7,679 nucleotides of DNA, taken from Caryophanales bacterium. Lineage in GTDB: Bacteria > Bacillota_I > Bacilli_A > RF39 > UBA660. The stretch lies in contig JAEEKO010000069.1 in the NCBI GenBank assembly GCA_016282415.1, forward strand, positions 1 to 7,679, given 5' to 3'. Made by a program: the position numbers and the translations under genes. How positions within the stretch are numbered: position 1 is the first letter of the stretch; each line of letters opens with the position of its first letter. Shown here piece by piece: positions 1-5,038 of this stretch. The notes under the pieces were generated by a model. The model saw nothing but the letters and a program-made list of their open reading frames with translations, was not told where the DNA came from and ran no database searches.

Positions 1-107
1 ATCTTAAATCCAGAGAAAAAGAATTTATTATAGAAAAAAATAAGAAAGTAGAATTATCAACACAATTAACGGATCATAATGAATCAGTTATAATAGAATG
101 GTATTAA
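1..107 (+). CDS. C-terminal end of an unrecognised protein (5' truncated by window edge)
   Basis: An open frame runs in from the left edge (first full codon at 3) and ends at TAA 105-107. It gives about 34 residues rich in Lys and Glu that end in LTDHNESVIIEWY. No domain can be named from so little. The one clue is LTDHN: the XRE regulator ending at 949 finishes with LTDHNN, and the DNA behind this stretch matches at 14 of 15 positions (66-80 versus 929-943). I infer that this may be the tail of a second XRE-type regulator, a tandem paralogue of the gene at 515, but the HTH domain would lie outside the window. No terminator follows directly. Confidence 0.5.
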   Translation, partial: LKSREKEFIIEKNKKVELSTQLTDHNESVIIEWY

Positions 108-156
108 TATATAATTAAAATGATCGCACTATTAAGATATTACGATAAATGATTAA

Positions 157-185
157 TTGATTAATATTCTTATATTATGTATAAT
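157..185 (+). promoter_or_regulatory. Candidate sigma-A promoter
   Basis: TTGATT at 157-162 and TATAAT at 180-185 are separated by 17 bp. The -10 is perfect and the -35 matches 4 of 6. Transcription would begin near 192, cross the two TGTGCACA palindromes, and read the SEC-C ORF before stopping at the terminator at 416-441. Confidence 0.45.
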
Positions 186-220
186 AATAGTGACAAAGAA
201 AATATAGGATATGCTAGTAT

Positions 221-241
221 TTGTGCACATTTTGTGCACAT
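221..241. promoter_or_regulatory. Tandem TGTGCACA palindromes, possible operator
   Basis: TTGTGCACAT occurs twice, at 221-230 and 232-241. Each copy contains the perfect 8-bp palindrome TGTGCACA (222-229 and 233-240). The 11-bp period puts both on the same face of the helix, as expected for cooperative binding of dimeric repressors. The site lies about 30 bp downstream of the candidate start of transcription from 157-185, a roadblock position. The XRE repressor encoded downstream is an obvious but unproven candidate binder. Confidence 0.4.
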
Positions 242-264
242 TAGACGAATATTTTATATAAAAA

Positions 265-417
265 ATGACAAAATTAGTACTTAAAATACAAAATGTTACC
301 TGTCCACAAACCCTTGAAAATAAAGGAAATACTCATAATATTATAAGTATGGATAATATACTAATTTGGCCCGCATGTGGTAGTGGTAAAAAATATAAAC
401 AATGTTGTGGAAAATAA
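265..417 (+). CDS. Small SEC-C-motif protein, possibly degenerate (50 aa)
   Basis: ATG 265 to TAA 415-417 encodes 50 residues ending in ACGSGKKYKQCCGK, an excellent match to the SEC-C zinc-binding motif (consensus around CPCGSGKKYKKCCG) seen at the C-terminus of SecA and in many small proteins. The family coordinates zinc with CxC followed by CC or CH. Here the first Cys of CxC is replaced: the reading is WPAC where PCPC is usual. One more Cys lies upstream at residue 13 and might substitute, but that is speculation. No Shine-Dalgarno sequence precedes 265, and an internal ATG at 349 is also poorly placed. It is either a small expressed zinc protein or the relic of a longer SEC-C gene. A terminator follows at once, and its tail plus terminator are duplicated at 1074-1113. 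Confidence 0.4.
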   Translation: MTKLVLKIQNVTCPQTLENKGNTHNIISMDNILIWPACGSGKKYKQCCGK

Positions 418-440
418 AACTCGTTTAATACGAGTTTTTT
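401..440 (+). repeat. 40-bp perfect direct repeat, copy 1
   Basis: These 40 bp are identical to 1074-1113. They cover the last codons of the SEC-C ORF (CCGK and stop) plus the rho-independent terminator. After the shared block, copy 1 has one extra T. The two copies enclose the XRE regulator and its promoter. Confidence 0.9.
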
Positions 441-441
441 T
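416..441 (+). terminator. Intrinsic terminator after the SEC-C ORF
   Basis: AAAACTCGT (416-424) pairs with ACGAGTTTT (430-438), leaving a 5-nt loop. The descending arm runs into a seven-T tract ending at 441. It separates the SEC-C ORF from the XRE promoter that starts 18 bp further on. Confidence 0.85.
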
Positions 442-458
442 AATGAATTGAAGGTTTA

Positions 459-487
459 TTGACAAAAATAAGAAATTAATATATAAT
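459..487 (+). promoter_or_regulatory. Consensus sigma-A promoter of the XRE regulator
   Basis: TTGACA at 459-464 and TATAAT at 482-487 are both perfect, with a 17-bp spacer. Transcription should begin near 494. This decides the start of the gene: the in-frame ATG at 488 directly abuts the -10 box and would not be in the mRNA, whereas ATG 515 follows a strong AAAGGGGGG ribosome binding site (499-507). Confidence 0.85.
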
Positions 488-514
488 ATGGGACATTTAA
501 AGGGGGGAAACAAT

Positions 515-949
515 ATGGATTTTAGCAGTATAGGTGCTGAAACATATAATAAATATACCTTTGGTAAATGTATTAGACAACAACGTGAAGAAAAACAATT
601 ATCATTAAGAAAAGTTGCACTTGCTATTGGTGTTTCAGCAGCATATTTATCGGATATTGAAAAGGGAAATAGATATGCTCCAATTAGTAAGAATAATTTA
701 GTAATTATTAATAAATTATTTAAGATATTAGATATCCCTGAAGATCAAAAACAATTTGTTATTGATATGGCATATGCTACTCATGGTTGCCACAAAGATA
801 TTGTTGATTATTTATCGGAAGAAGAAAAAGCTAGAAAGTTTATGCGAAATGCTATTGATGCACAATTATCAGATACTGATTGGGATGAATTAATAGAACA
901 ATTAAATGCTAAAACAAATAGAAAAATTTTAACAGATCATAATAATTAA
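515..949 (+). CDS. XRE-family HTH transcriptional regulator (144 aa)
   Basis: A DNA-binding regulator of the lambda-Cro/P22-C2 type. The HTH_3 domain spans about residues 16-70: GKCIRQQREEKQLSLRKVA forms the first helices, and GVSAAYLSDIEKGNR (39-53) forms the turn and recognition helix. The LSxIExGxR pattern is typical of the family. Residues 71-144 form a helical acidic tail, presumably for dimerisation or a partner, without a recognised peptidase or ligand motif. The start at 515 is chosen over the in-frame ATG at 488 because of the AAAGGGGGG ribosome binding site and because 488 touches the -10 box. The gene stands alone between two terminators and between the two 40-bp repeats, so it looks like a self-contained cassette. 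Such regulators often repress their own promoter and control mobile elements; the target here is unknown. Its C-terminal LTDHN is shared with the gene fragment at the left edge. Confidence 0.88.
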   Translation: MDFSSIGAETYNKYTFGKCIRQQREEKQLSLRKVALAIGVSAAYLSDIEKGNRYAPISKNNLVIINKLFKILDIPEDQKQFVIDMAYATHGCHKDIVDYLSEEEKARKFMRNAIDAQLSDTDWDELIEQLNAKTNRKILTDHNN

Positions 950-1073
950 GTTACAGTTATCCACACGAAAATGTTGAAATATAATTAGACGAATTCAAAG
1001 ATAATAACAAGTAAGTATGTTATACTTGATGAAGTATCTCGCACTATTGGGGTTGAAGTGATATAAAATTAAT
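950..1073 (+). other. Intergenic relic, probably an eroded second SEC-C copy
   Basis: No open frame of use is present. The end of this stretch (ATATAAA, then AATGTTGTGG) mirrors the KYKQCCGK coding DNA at 394-417, but a few inserted bases place a TAA (1073-1075) directly before the CCGK codons. Further left, similarity is only patchy: GTTAC then TCCACA then TTGAAA appear in the same order as near 295-318. I read it as a decayed copy of the SEC-C ORF. The 11-mer ATTAGACGAAT also occurs at 240-250, but in a different order, so that match may be chance. Confidence 0.35.
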
Positions 1074-1113
1074 AATGTTGTGGAAAATAAAACTCGTTTA
1101 ATACGAGTTTTTT
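1074..1113 (+). repeat. 40-bp perfect direct repeat, copy 2
   Basis: Identical to 401-440. It retains the CCGK-stop codons of the SEC-C tail in a frame that is closed immediately upstream, plus an intact terminator. The distance between the two copies is 673 bp, start to start. Recombination between them would remove the XRE gene and its promoter cleanly. Confidence 0.9.
1089..1113 (+). terminator. Intrinsic terminator downstream of the XRE gene
   Basis: The hairpin is the same as at 416-441: a nine-bp stem AAAACTCGT / ACGAGTTTT with a 5-nt loop, followed by Ts to 1113 (one fewer than in copy 1). With the SEC-C frame gone, it now serves the XRE transcript. Confidence 0.8.
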
Positions 1114-1165
1114 AATTGTCATAAAACATAAGTTTATATAATTTGACATCTTTAAATCTTGTTTT

Positions 1166-1194
1166 TTAACCATATAAGATTTATATGATATAAT
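1166..1194 (+). promoter_or_regulatory. Promoter with extended -10 for the 1223-2412 unit
   Basis: TTAACC at 1166-1171 (4 of 6) and a perfect TATAAT at 1189-1194 are spaced by 17 bp, with the extended -10 TGA at 1186-1188. A separate TTGACA at 1143-1148 is too far upstream to pair with this -10. No other promoter is visible before the gene at 1444, so this one probably drives it and the following gene. Confidence 0.65.
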
Positions 1195-1222
1195 GATATT
1201 ATGTATTGGTATGGAGGAATAA

Positions 1223-1441
1223 ATGGATAAAAAAATTAAACAATAGCGTGGTGCTAATATGGATATTGATTTAACTACTAAGCAATCCGATATTAGTTGG
1301 GAATAAACAACATGTCCTTGGAACAAAAATGAAAATAAATTATTAAATAAAATTGATCCTCAAACTGGTACAATAAAGCCTGAATACTTAATTGATGGTT
1401 ATGCTGAACCAGAACAAGGATATGATTACTTAAGGAGATAA
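1223..1441 (+). pseudogene. Zinc-ribbon-like small protein, broken by two in-frame stops
   Basis: ATG 1223 is preceded by GGAGG (1213-1217). The frame continues to TAA 1439-1441 but is interrupted by TAG at 1244-1246 and TAA at 1304-1306. Between and after the stops it reads like protein (RGANMDIDLTTKQSDISWE, then TTCPWNKNENKLLNK and onwards to a GYAEPEQGYDYLRR end). About 70 codons stay in phase without an indel. GAN and TTCPW resemble the knuckles of a zinc ribbon. The Arg codon CGT before GAN is one transition from TGT, which would restore CGAN, so cysteine codons appear to have been lost (inference). A proper promoter and ribosome binding site survive, and the end abuts the ribosome binding site of the next gene, so the wreck still acts as a 5' leader. 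Readthrough is unlikely because two different stop codons are involved. Confidence 0.65.
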
Positions 1442-1443
1442 AT

Positions 1444-1842
1444 ATGTTAGAGAATGATAATATAAAAGAATTAACCCCAATTCAAATGGAACTAATTGAA
1501 GCAAATGAAGGAATAATATTTGCTACTTCTGATTTAAATAATCAACCTCGTTCGATCATTGTAATTCCAAGTCGCGTAGAAAAAGATCGCATGATTATTG
1601 CAAATGTTCAAATGAATAAGAGTATCGATAATATAAAAAATAATGAAAAGTGTTTTATTAATGCTTATATTAAAGATCATGAATTACAAATAAAAATTGT
1701 TGGTATTGCCAAAGTATACGAAGATGGTGATTTATTTAATGAAATTAAATTATATGAAGAAGCAAATAATCTTCCAGATTATTTAAAAGTTCATTCAATC
1801 ATTGTTGTTGATTACCAAGATGTATTTGTATGCCAAGAATAA
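1444..1842 (+). CDS. PNPOx-like FMN-binding split-barrel protein (132 aa)
   Basis: This protein has the size and layout of the small pyridoxamine 5'-phosphate oxidase-like (split beta-barrel, FMN or F420-type flavoenzyme) family. After an N-terminal helix (about 10-20), the first strands read EGIIFATSDLNNQPRSIIVI (22-41), the usual 'makes its substrate available, compares with others' pattern in which the flavin phosphate is bound. DRMIIANVQMNKSIDNIKNN (48-67) gives the next strand and the helix where bound-flavin residues lie, and KIVGIAKVYEDGDLF (84-98) gives the strand pair before the final helix. The substrate cannot be read from sequence, and PNP oxidase activity itself should not be assumed. 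AAGGAGA (1432-1438) is the ribosome binding site. The next gene begins 9 nt downstream, so the two are co-transcribed and probably translationally coupled. Confidence 0.8.
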   Translation: MLENDNIKELTPIQMELIEANEGIIFATSDLNNQPRSIIVIPSRVEKDRMIIANVQMNKSIDNIKNNEKCFINAYIKDHELQIKIVGIAKVYEDGDLFNEIKLYEEANNLPDYLKVHSIIVVDYQDVFVCQE

Positions 1843-1851
1843 GGTGATTTG

Positions 1852-2412
1852 GTGTTTAACGAAGAAAAAATAACATTATTAAAAAGTGAACCGATTGATA
1901 AAGAAATTTTACTATATTTGCAAAACAAATTAAAACGACTTAATGTTGAAGTAAGAAATGATCATAAAGGAAAATTATTTGACTTAATGCAATCCGGTAA
2001 ATTACGTGGATGGTGTTGGCAAAGTAGTGAAACTGTGGCATTATTCTTACCAGACACAGATAAAGTAATTCGTGGTTATCTTCATTTTAATGAAAAGAAA
2101 ATTATCTATCATGGATTTATCGTATTTAAATATAAAGAAAATGAATATGTTTTTGATCCATGCTTTGGACTTATTAATTCTAAAGATAATTATTTTAAAG
2201 TATTAAAGGTTGAGATAAAAGGAAAGACTTCTGCTAGAGCAATAAAAGATTCTTTCTTGAAGAAATTAAATAATTCTACTATTCATAATATTTATGGTGA
2301 TGATGATCCTAATTCACCAATGTTTAGGAATAATACTAAATATCGTGACATTGTAGTAATGGATGATCGTGTTGTTGAAGCTACCGCTCATTATAATATG
2401 TATACTAAATAA
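1852..2412 (+). CDS. Putative Cys-His-Asp (transglutaminase/papain-like) protein (186 aa)
   Basis: Not a family I can name with certainty. The pattern GWCWQSSE (53-60), then YHGFIVF (86-92), then EYVFDPCFG (98-106) puts Cys55, His87 and Asp102 in the order and setting of transglutaminase-like or papain-like folds: Cys at a helix start, His at the head of a strand, and Asp in 'hydrophobic-D-P'. That gives a plausible catalytic triad but is inference from spacing alone. The rest is mixed, with a C-terminal part rich in Asp and Asn (YGDDDPNSP at 148-156). No signal peptide or membrane segment is present, so it is cytoplasmic. GTG 1852 is chosen because AAGGTGA (1841-1847) lies 4-5 nt upstream. 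A TTG three bases earlier is also in frame. It follows the PNPOx-like gene by 9 nt and ends in a terminator. Confidence 0.72.
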   Translation: MFNEEKITLLKSEPIDKEILLYLQNKLKRLNVEVRNDHKGKLFDLMQSGKLRGWCWQSSETVALFLPDTDKVIRGYLHFNEKKIIYHGFIVFKYKENEYVFDPCFGLINSKDNYFKVLKVEIKGKTSARAIKDSFLKKLNNSTIHNIYGDDDPNSPMFRNNTKYRDIVVMDDRVVEATAHYNMYTK

Positions 2413-2436
2413 GCTCGAATAATAATCGGGCTTTTT
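2411..2436 (+). terminator. Intrinsic terminator of the PNPOx-like / Cys-protein unit
   Basis: AAGCTCGA (2411-2418) pairs with TCGGGCTT (2426-2433) with one G-U pair and a 7-nt loop, followed by a run of Ts. The stem begins inside the stop codon of the preceding gene. Confidence 0.85.
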
Positions 2437-2450
2437 AATTTATATATATA

Positions 2451-2459
2451 TGATATAAT
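2451..2459 (+). promoter_or_regulatory. Extended -10 promoter of the RsgI-like gene
   Basis: TGATATAAT forms an extended -10 (TGn plus TATAAT 2454-2459), the same as at 1186-1194. No good -35 box is found 17 bp upstream, where the sequence is the T-run of the preceding terminator. Transcription would start near 2466, just before the AAGGAGG ribosome binding site at 2472-2478. Confidence 0.55.
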
Positions 2460-2484
2460 GGTTTTATAATCAAGGAGGATTATT

Positions 2485-3861
2485 ATGAAAAAAGTAAAAA
2501 TAATAATTCCGGTTGTCTTAATATGCTTGATAGGAATCATCGGTTTATATGTATGGAATCATCGTATTGTATCAACAGTAACGATTGATATTAATCCTAG
2601 TTTTAAAATTAATTTAAATCGAAAGAACCGTGTTGTTAGTGTTAAGGCTTTAAATAATGATGCCAAGTTATTTATTAAAGATGATTTTAAAAATGTGTCA
2701 TTAGAAGATACAATTACGGTTTTAGCTGATAATGTTATTGAATCACCTTTAGCAACTGATGAATTAGTAATATTAATCAGTGCTACTGGTAAAGTCAAGA
2801 ATGAAGATGTTAAAACTACGCTTTCTAAAAACTTTGAAAATCAAAACGTTCAATATTATATAATTGCTGTTGATAACATTACTAAAGCTGATGAAAAGCT
2901 TGCTAAACAAAATAATATTACTCCAGCTAAAGCAGCTTATATCAATTCAATTGTTAAAGAAAATGATGATATTGAAATAAAGGCTTTATTTGATAAATCT
3001 ATTTCTGAGTTAAAAGAAACGCAAGATACCGGTTTATATTGTGATGTTGGTTATCAACGTGAAGGAACTAATTGTTTAAAAGAAATTAGTCGTGTTAATG
3101 CTAATTCAGGAATGGTATGTCCTACGGGGTATTTTGAATATAATGGTAAGTGTTATGAAGAAACGGGGGTTATTGATACTGATGAAAAGTTTTGTACCAG
3201 TGAATTTAACTTAACTGTAGAAGACTGCTATCGTAAACTTGTTTCTGATGCTACCCCATCTAAATACTCTTGCTCTAAAGGTGAGGCTAAAACTCGTTTA
3301 GAACTTGGCTTATCCAGTGCTAATGATGGTGATGCTAATGAAGTTACATGTGTTGACTTGTCTAACGCTACTCATCCAGTATCGCCTTGTGAATTACCAG
3401 CTAGTGATCCAACTGAGCGAAAAATGATTGGTGGTAAGTGTTATTGGCATCGTGCTCCAGTTATCGCAACTGGCTGCCCAGGTAAAATTAAAGTAGCTGG
3501 AGAATGCTGGGATGATGCTAGTAATGTATTAATTTGTGCTGGCTATCGTGATGGTAAACAATATAAGAGTCGAGATGAATATTGTGAACACTCTATTAAA
3601 TACATTAAACCAACTGTAACTGAATATAAATGTGAAGATGATTTTACTTTAAATGGCAATAAGTGTGAAAAAGAAGAAACCTTCCCAGCACCTAATAAAC
3701 GTACTTGTCCAGCAGGTTATACTATTATTGATAATTCAAATTGTATTAATTTAAATAAAACAACATATAAAGTAGGTGGATTTGTTTGTGAAGGTGACAA
3801 TACTAGATTAGTAAATAAAGATTGTGTTACTTATGAAATAGTTGATGCTAAAGGTAAGTAA
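2485..3861 (+). CDS. Membrane-anchored RsgI-middle-domain protein with Cys-rich ectodomain (458 aa)
   Basis: Residues 1-4 are cytoplasmic and basic, and 5-24 form one membrane helix, so nearly all of the protein is outside the cell. Residues 30-60 (TVTIDINPSFKINLNRKNRVVSVKALN) match the middle domain of RsgI-type anti-sigma factors, and about 140-177 (NNITPAKAAYINSI through LFDKSISELK) match the closing helices of that domain. The usual N-terminal cytoplasmic RsgI domain that holds SigI is missing, and no sigI is nearby, so a signal-relay role as anti-sigma factor is doubtful. Residues 186-447 hold 20 cysteines in short units of the form C-x-x-GY / G-x-C (for example CPTGYFEYNGKCY and CPAGYTIIDNSNC), which suggests a chain of small disulfide-bonded modules, perhaps for binding a wall or host ligand. 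The AAGGAGG ribosome binding site is ideal. The 82-residue gene follows 18 nt downstream. Confidence 0.8.
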   Translation: MKKVKIIIPVVLICLIGIIGLYVWNHRIVSTVTIDINPSFKINLNRKNRVVSVKALNNDAKLFIKDDFKNVSLEDTITVLADNVIESPLATDELVILISATGKVKNEDVKTTLSKNFENQNVQYYIIAVDNITKADEKLAKQNNITPAKAAYINSIVKENDDIEIKALFDKSISELKETQDTGLYCDVGYQREGTNCLKEISRVNANSGMVCPTGYFEYNGKCYEETGVIDTDEKFCTSEFNLTVEDCYRKLVSDATPSKYSCSKGEAKTRLELGLSSANDGDANEVTCVDLSNATHPVSPCELPASDPTERKMIGGKCYWHRAPVIATGCPGKIKVAGECWDDASNVLICAGYRDGKQYKSRDEYCEHSIKYIKPTVTEYKCEDDFTLNGNKCEKEETFPAPNKRTCPAGYTIIDNSNCINLNKTTYKVGGFVCEGDNTRLVNKDCVTYEIVDAKGK

Positions 3862-3879
3862 TAAAGAAAGGAAATAAAT

Positions 3880-4128
3880 ATGTATAAAACATTAATGGGA
3901 AACATTGTAAATGTAATAGTTGGATCCAGAGCGGAATATTTACTAGAATACACTGGTAAGCTTGTATCTGAATCAGATACAACGATTGAATTAAGTGATG
4001 TAACTATTAATTACATGTTACCGCAATTTCAAAAAGGAATCTTTGGATCTGGAATGACTAAGTTTAAAGAAAATGTTCCAACCATCATTATTAATAAAAG
4101 ATATATTATATCTTGTGATAACAATTAA
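3880..4128 (+). CDS. Small hypothetical protein, possibly Sm/LSm-like beta barrel (82 aa)
   Basis: A short, mostly beta-rich protein with no signal peptide or membrane helix. MGNIVNVIVGSRAEYLLEYTGKLVSES (6-32) followed by TTIELSDVTINY (34-45) and, at the end, TIIINKRYIISCD (68-80) resembles the order of an Sm-like (Hfq/LSm) fold: an N-terminal strand, then strand-glycine-strand 'Y-x-G-x-L', an 'i-E-L-x-D-v' strand, and a final pair of strands. That is a fold impression, not a confirmed hit, and no RNA-binding residue can be claimed. A ribosome binding site AAAGGA precedes the start by a normal distance. It is transcribed with the RsgI-like gene and closed by the terminator at 4129. Why a cytoplasmic protein sits behind a surface protein is not clear from the sequence. 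Confidence 0.6.
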   Translation: MYKTLMGNIVNVIVGSRAEYLLEYTGKLVSESDTTIELSDVTINYMLPQFQKGIFGSGMTKFKENVPTIIINKRYIISCDNN

Positions 4129-4157
4129 AAAGGACAATTTGCATTGTTCTTTTTTTA
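4129..4157. terminator. Bidirectional terminator between convergent genes
   Basis: AAAAAGGACAA (from 4129) pairs with TTGTTCTTTTT (to about 4154) around the loop TTTGCA, with one G-U pair. T-runs lie on both strands: plus-strand Ts to 4156, minus-strand Ts from the A-run at 4127-4131. It serves the 82-aa gene and the secreted-protein gene on the opposite strand, whose stop codon lies in the right arm's tail. Confidence 0.85.
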
Positions 4158-4847
4158 TTCATTATTTTCTTGTGGTGTTTCCTCAGGAGGATCTTCCTCA
4201 GGAGTTACATTGGCAATTTGGCTTGGTGTATCAACGATTTGCTCGAATGATAATGTTGCATTAATTGTTAATGTAGTATCATCGGTAGCAGCTGCTTGAC
4301 CAACGGCACTATCTGCGGCGTCATTCATAGTTTCATCTTCACCGTCGTACCATTCAAAGAATACACGAATAGTAAATGCTTCAAAACCATCACCATCATT
4401 ATCATAGATTAAATCATCCGTGATAGTACTAGTGTTAGTTGTAATATATTCTAAGGCATCACCATCTTGATAATCACTAGGTAAATAAGCATACTTAGTA
4501 ATCATTAAATCTGGCATATCTTCATTATCCATACTTAAACTAATTATATATCTAAATGATACTTCAACATTTGAAGGATCAATATCTATATCGAAATATC
4601 CTTTTGATGTTGGAGCAATTGTATTATCTTTAATATTCTGACTTGGTTCGATTACTGGATTAAATGTTATATTAGAACTATTTTGCGCCGTAATATCACT
4701 TTCATTAACCAGGATTTGCCATTTAGCAAATAACATATCAATATTACCTTCCGTTCCAGCGACGTACCTTGAGTAGGTACTGCTAATAAAGCATAATGAT
4801 ACTGATGCGGAAATTAATAATAGCAATAAACATAGTCTACGCTTCAT
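4155..4847 (-). CDS. Secreted SipW-cognate / TasA-camelysin-like surface protein (230 aa)
   Basis: MKRR followed by a hydrophobic stretch (5-22) is a signal peptide. It is followed by STYSRYVAGTEGNIDMLFAKWQILVN (23-48), which resembles the N-terminus of exported Bacillota proteins of the SipW-cognate class (TasA/CalY relatives, where the mature part begins close to a 'sRY' or 'AyFtd' motif and then a beta strand). The body (50-205) is beta-rich with few charged repeats. DNDGDG (149-154) looks like a Ca-binding-type loop, ahead of FEAFTIRVFFEWYDGEDE. The C-terminus (211-230) is an acidic Pro/Glu tail without an LPXTG motif. No sipW or peptidase gene is in the window. The ribosome binding site AGGAGG (plus-strand CCTCCT at 4855-4860) lies 7 nt before the start, and its promoter is at 4870-4898. 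Roles in matrix or fibres are known for relatives but are inference here. Confidence 0.75.
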   Translation of the reverse strand: MKRRLCLLLLLISASVSLCFISSTYSRYVAGTEGNIDMLFAKWQILVNESDITAQNSSNITFNPVIEPSQNIKDNTIAPTSKGYFDIDIDPSNVEVSFRYIISLSMDNEDMPDLMITKYAYLPSDYQDGDALEYITTNTSTITDDLIYDNDGDGFEAFTIRVFFEWYDGEDETMNDAADSAVGQAAATDDTTLTINATLSFEQIVDTPSQIANVTPEEDPPEETPQENNE

Positions 4848-4869
4848 AGGTATACCTCCTCATAATTTA

Positions 4870-4898
4870 ATTATAATTAGTTTTACACTTGCTTTCAA
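4870..4898 (-). promoter_or_regulatory. Sigma-A promoter of the secreted-protein gene
   Basis: On the minus strand, TTGAAA (plus 4893-4898, 5 of 6) and TATAAT (plus 4870-4875) are separated by 17 bp. A TTACA pentamer (4883-4887) lies in the spacer, and the palindrome TTACAGTGTAA sits directly upstream of the -35. Confidence 0.75.
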
Positions 4899-4963
4899 TT
4901 AGATTTACAGTGTAATTATGTAAAAAATGTAAATATTTGTAAAATTATAGACATTTTCTTACA
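4883..4963. promoter_or_regulatory. Cluster of seven TGTAA/TTACA pentamers between divergent promoters
   Basis: TTACA starts at 4883, 4905 and 4959, and TGTAA starts at 4911, 4919, 4928 and 4938. TTACA 4905-4909 and TGTAA 4911-4915 form a perfect 11-bp palindrome around G4910. Most copies extend to the hexamer TGTAAA. The run fills the space between the two promoters and touches both -35 regions, so a shared regulator is likely. The hexamer recalls WalR (TGTWAH) and PhoP (TTHACA) half-sites, but the 8-10 bp steps do not match their 11-bp direct-repeat rule. Confidence 0.5.
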
Positions 4964-4975
4964 CTTCTTTATAAA

Positions 4976-5004
4976 TTGACTTTTATTGTCACTTTGTATA
5001 TAAT
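4976..5004 (+). promoter_or_regulatory. Sigma-A promoter of the membrane-protein operon
   Basis: TTGACT (4976-4981) and TATAAT (4999-5004) are 17 bp apart. Transcription would begin near 5011. The TTG of the -35 is also an in-frame start codon, and ATG 5006 precedes the likely start of transcription, so neither can be used. The start is ATG 5039, with GGTGG (5025-5029) as a weak ribosome binding site. Confidence 0.8.
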
Positions 5005-5038
5005 TATGGTTATAGTAGGGTACTGGTGGTTGATACTA

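Larger units (their letters stand above)
108..264. other. Intergenic region with one promoter and a tandem palindrome
   Basis: This stretch carries no convincing gene. It contains a candidate promoter at 157-185 and two TGTGCACA palindromes one helical turn apart at 222-240, both listed separately. A 16-codon frame from ATG 210 (stop within 250-264) lacks a good ribosome binding site and overlaps the palindromes, so I do not call it. Confidence 0.4.

Noticed and set aside
1069..1326. Open frame of 85 codons on the minus strand
   Set aside because: It lies across the terminator and the zinc-ribbon pseudogene, has no ribosome binding site, and its sequence is typical of an antisense shadow in AT-rich DNA.
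1223..1441. Stop-codon readthrough or reassigned code in the broken small gene
   Set aside because: Two different stops (TAG and TAA) would both need recoding, while every complete gene in the window ends in TAA, so a pseudogene is simpler.
2559..2798. Open frame of 79 codons on the minus strand
   Set aside because: It lies wholly inside the well-supported RsgI-like gene, with no promoter or ribosome binding site of its own.
4073..4264. Open frame of 63 codons on the plus strand
   Set aside because: It begins inside the 82-aa gene, crosses the bidirectional terminator and runs antisense to the secreted-protein gene.
4883..4963. WalR or PhoP box
   Set aside because: The hexamers fit TGTWAH / TTHACA, but the 8-, 9- and 10-bp steps do not match the 11-bp direct repeats these regulators need. 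Kept as an unassigned cluster.
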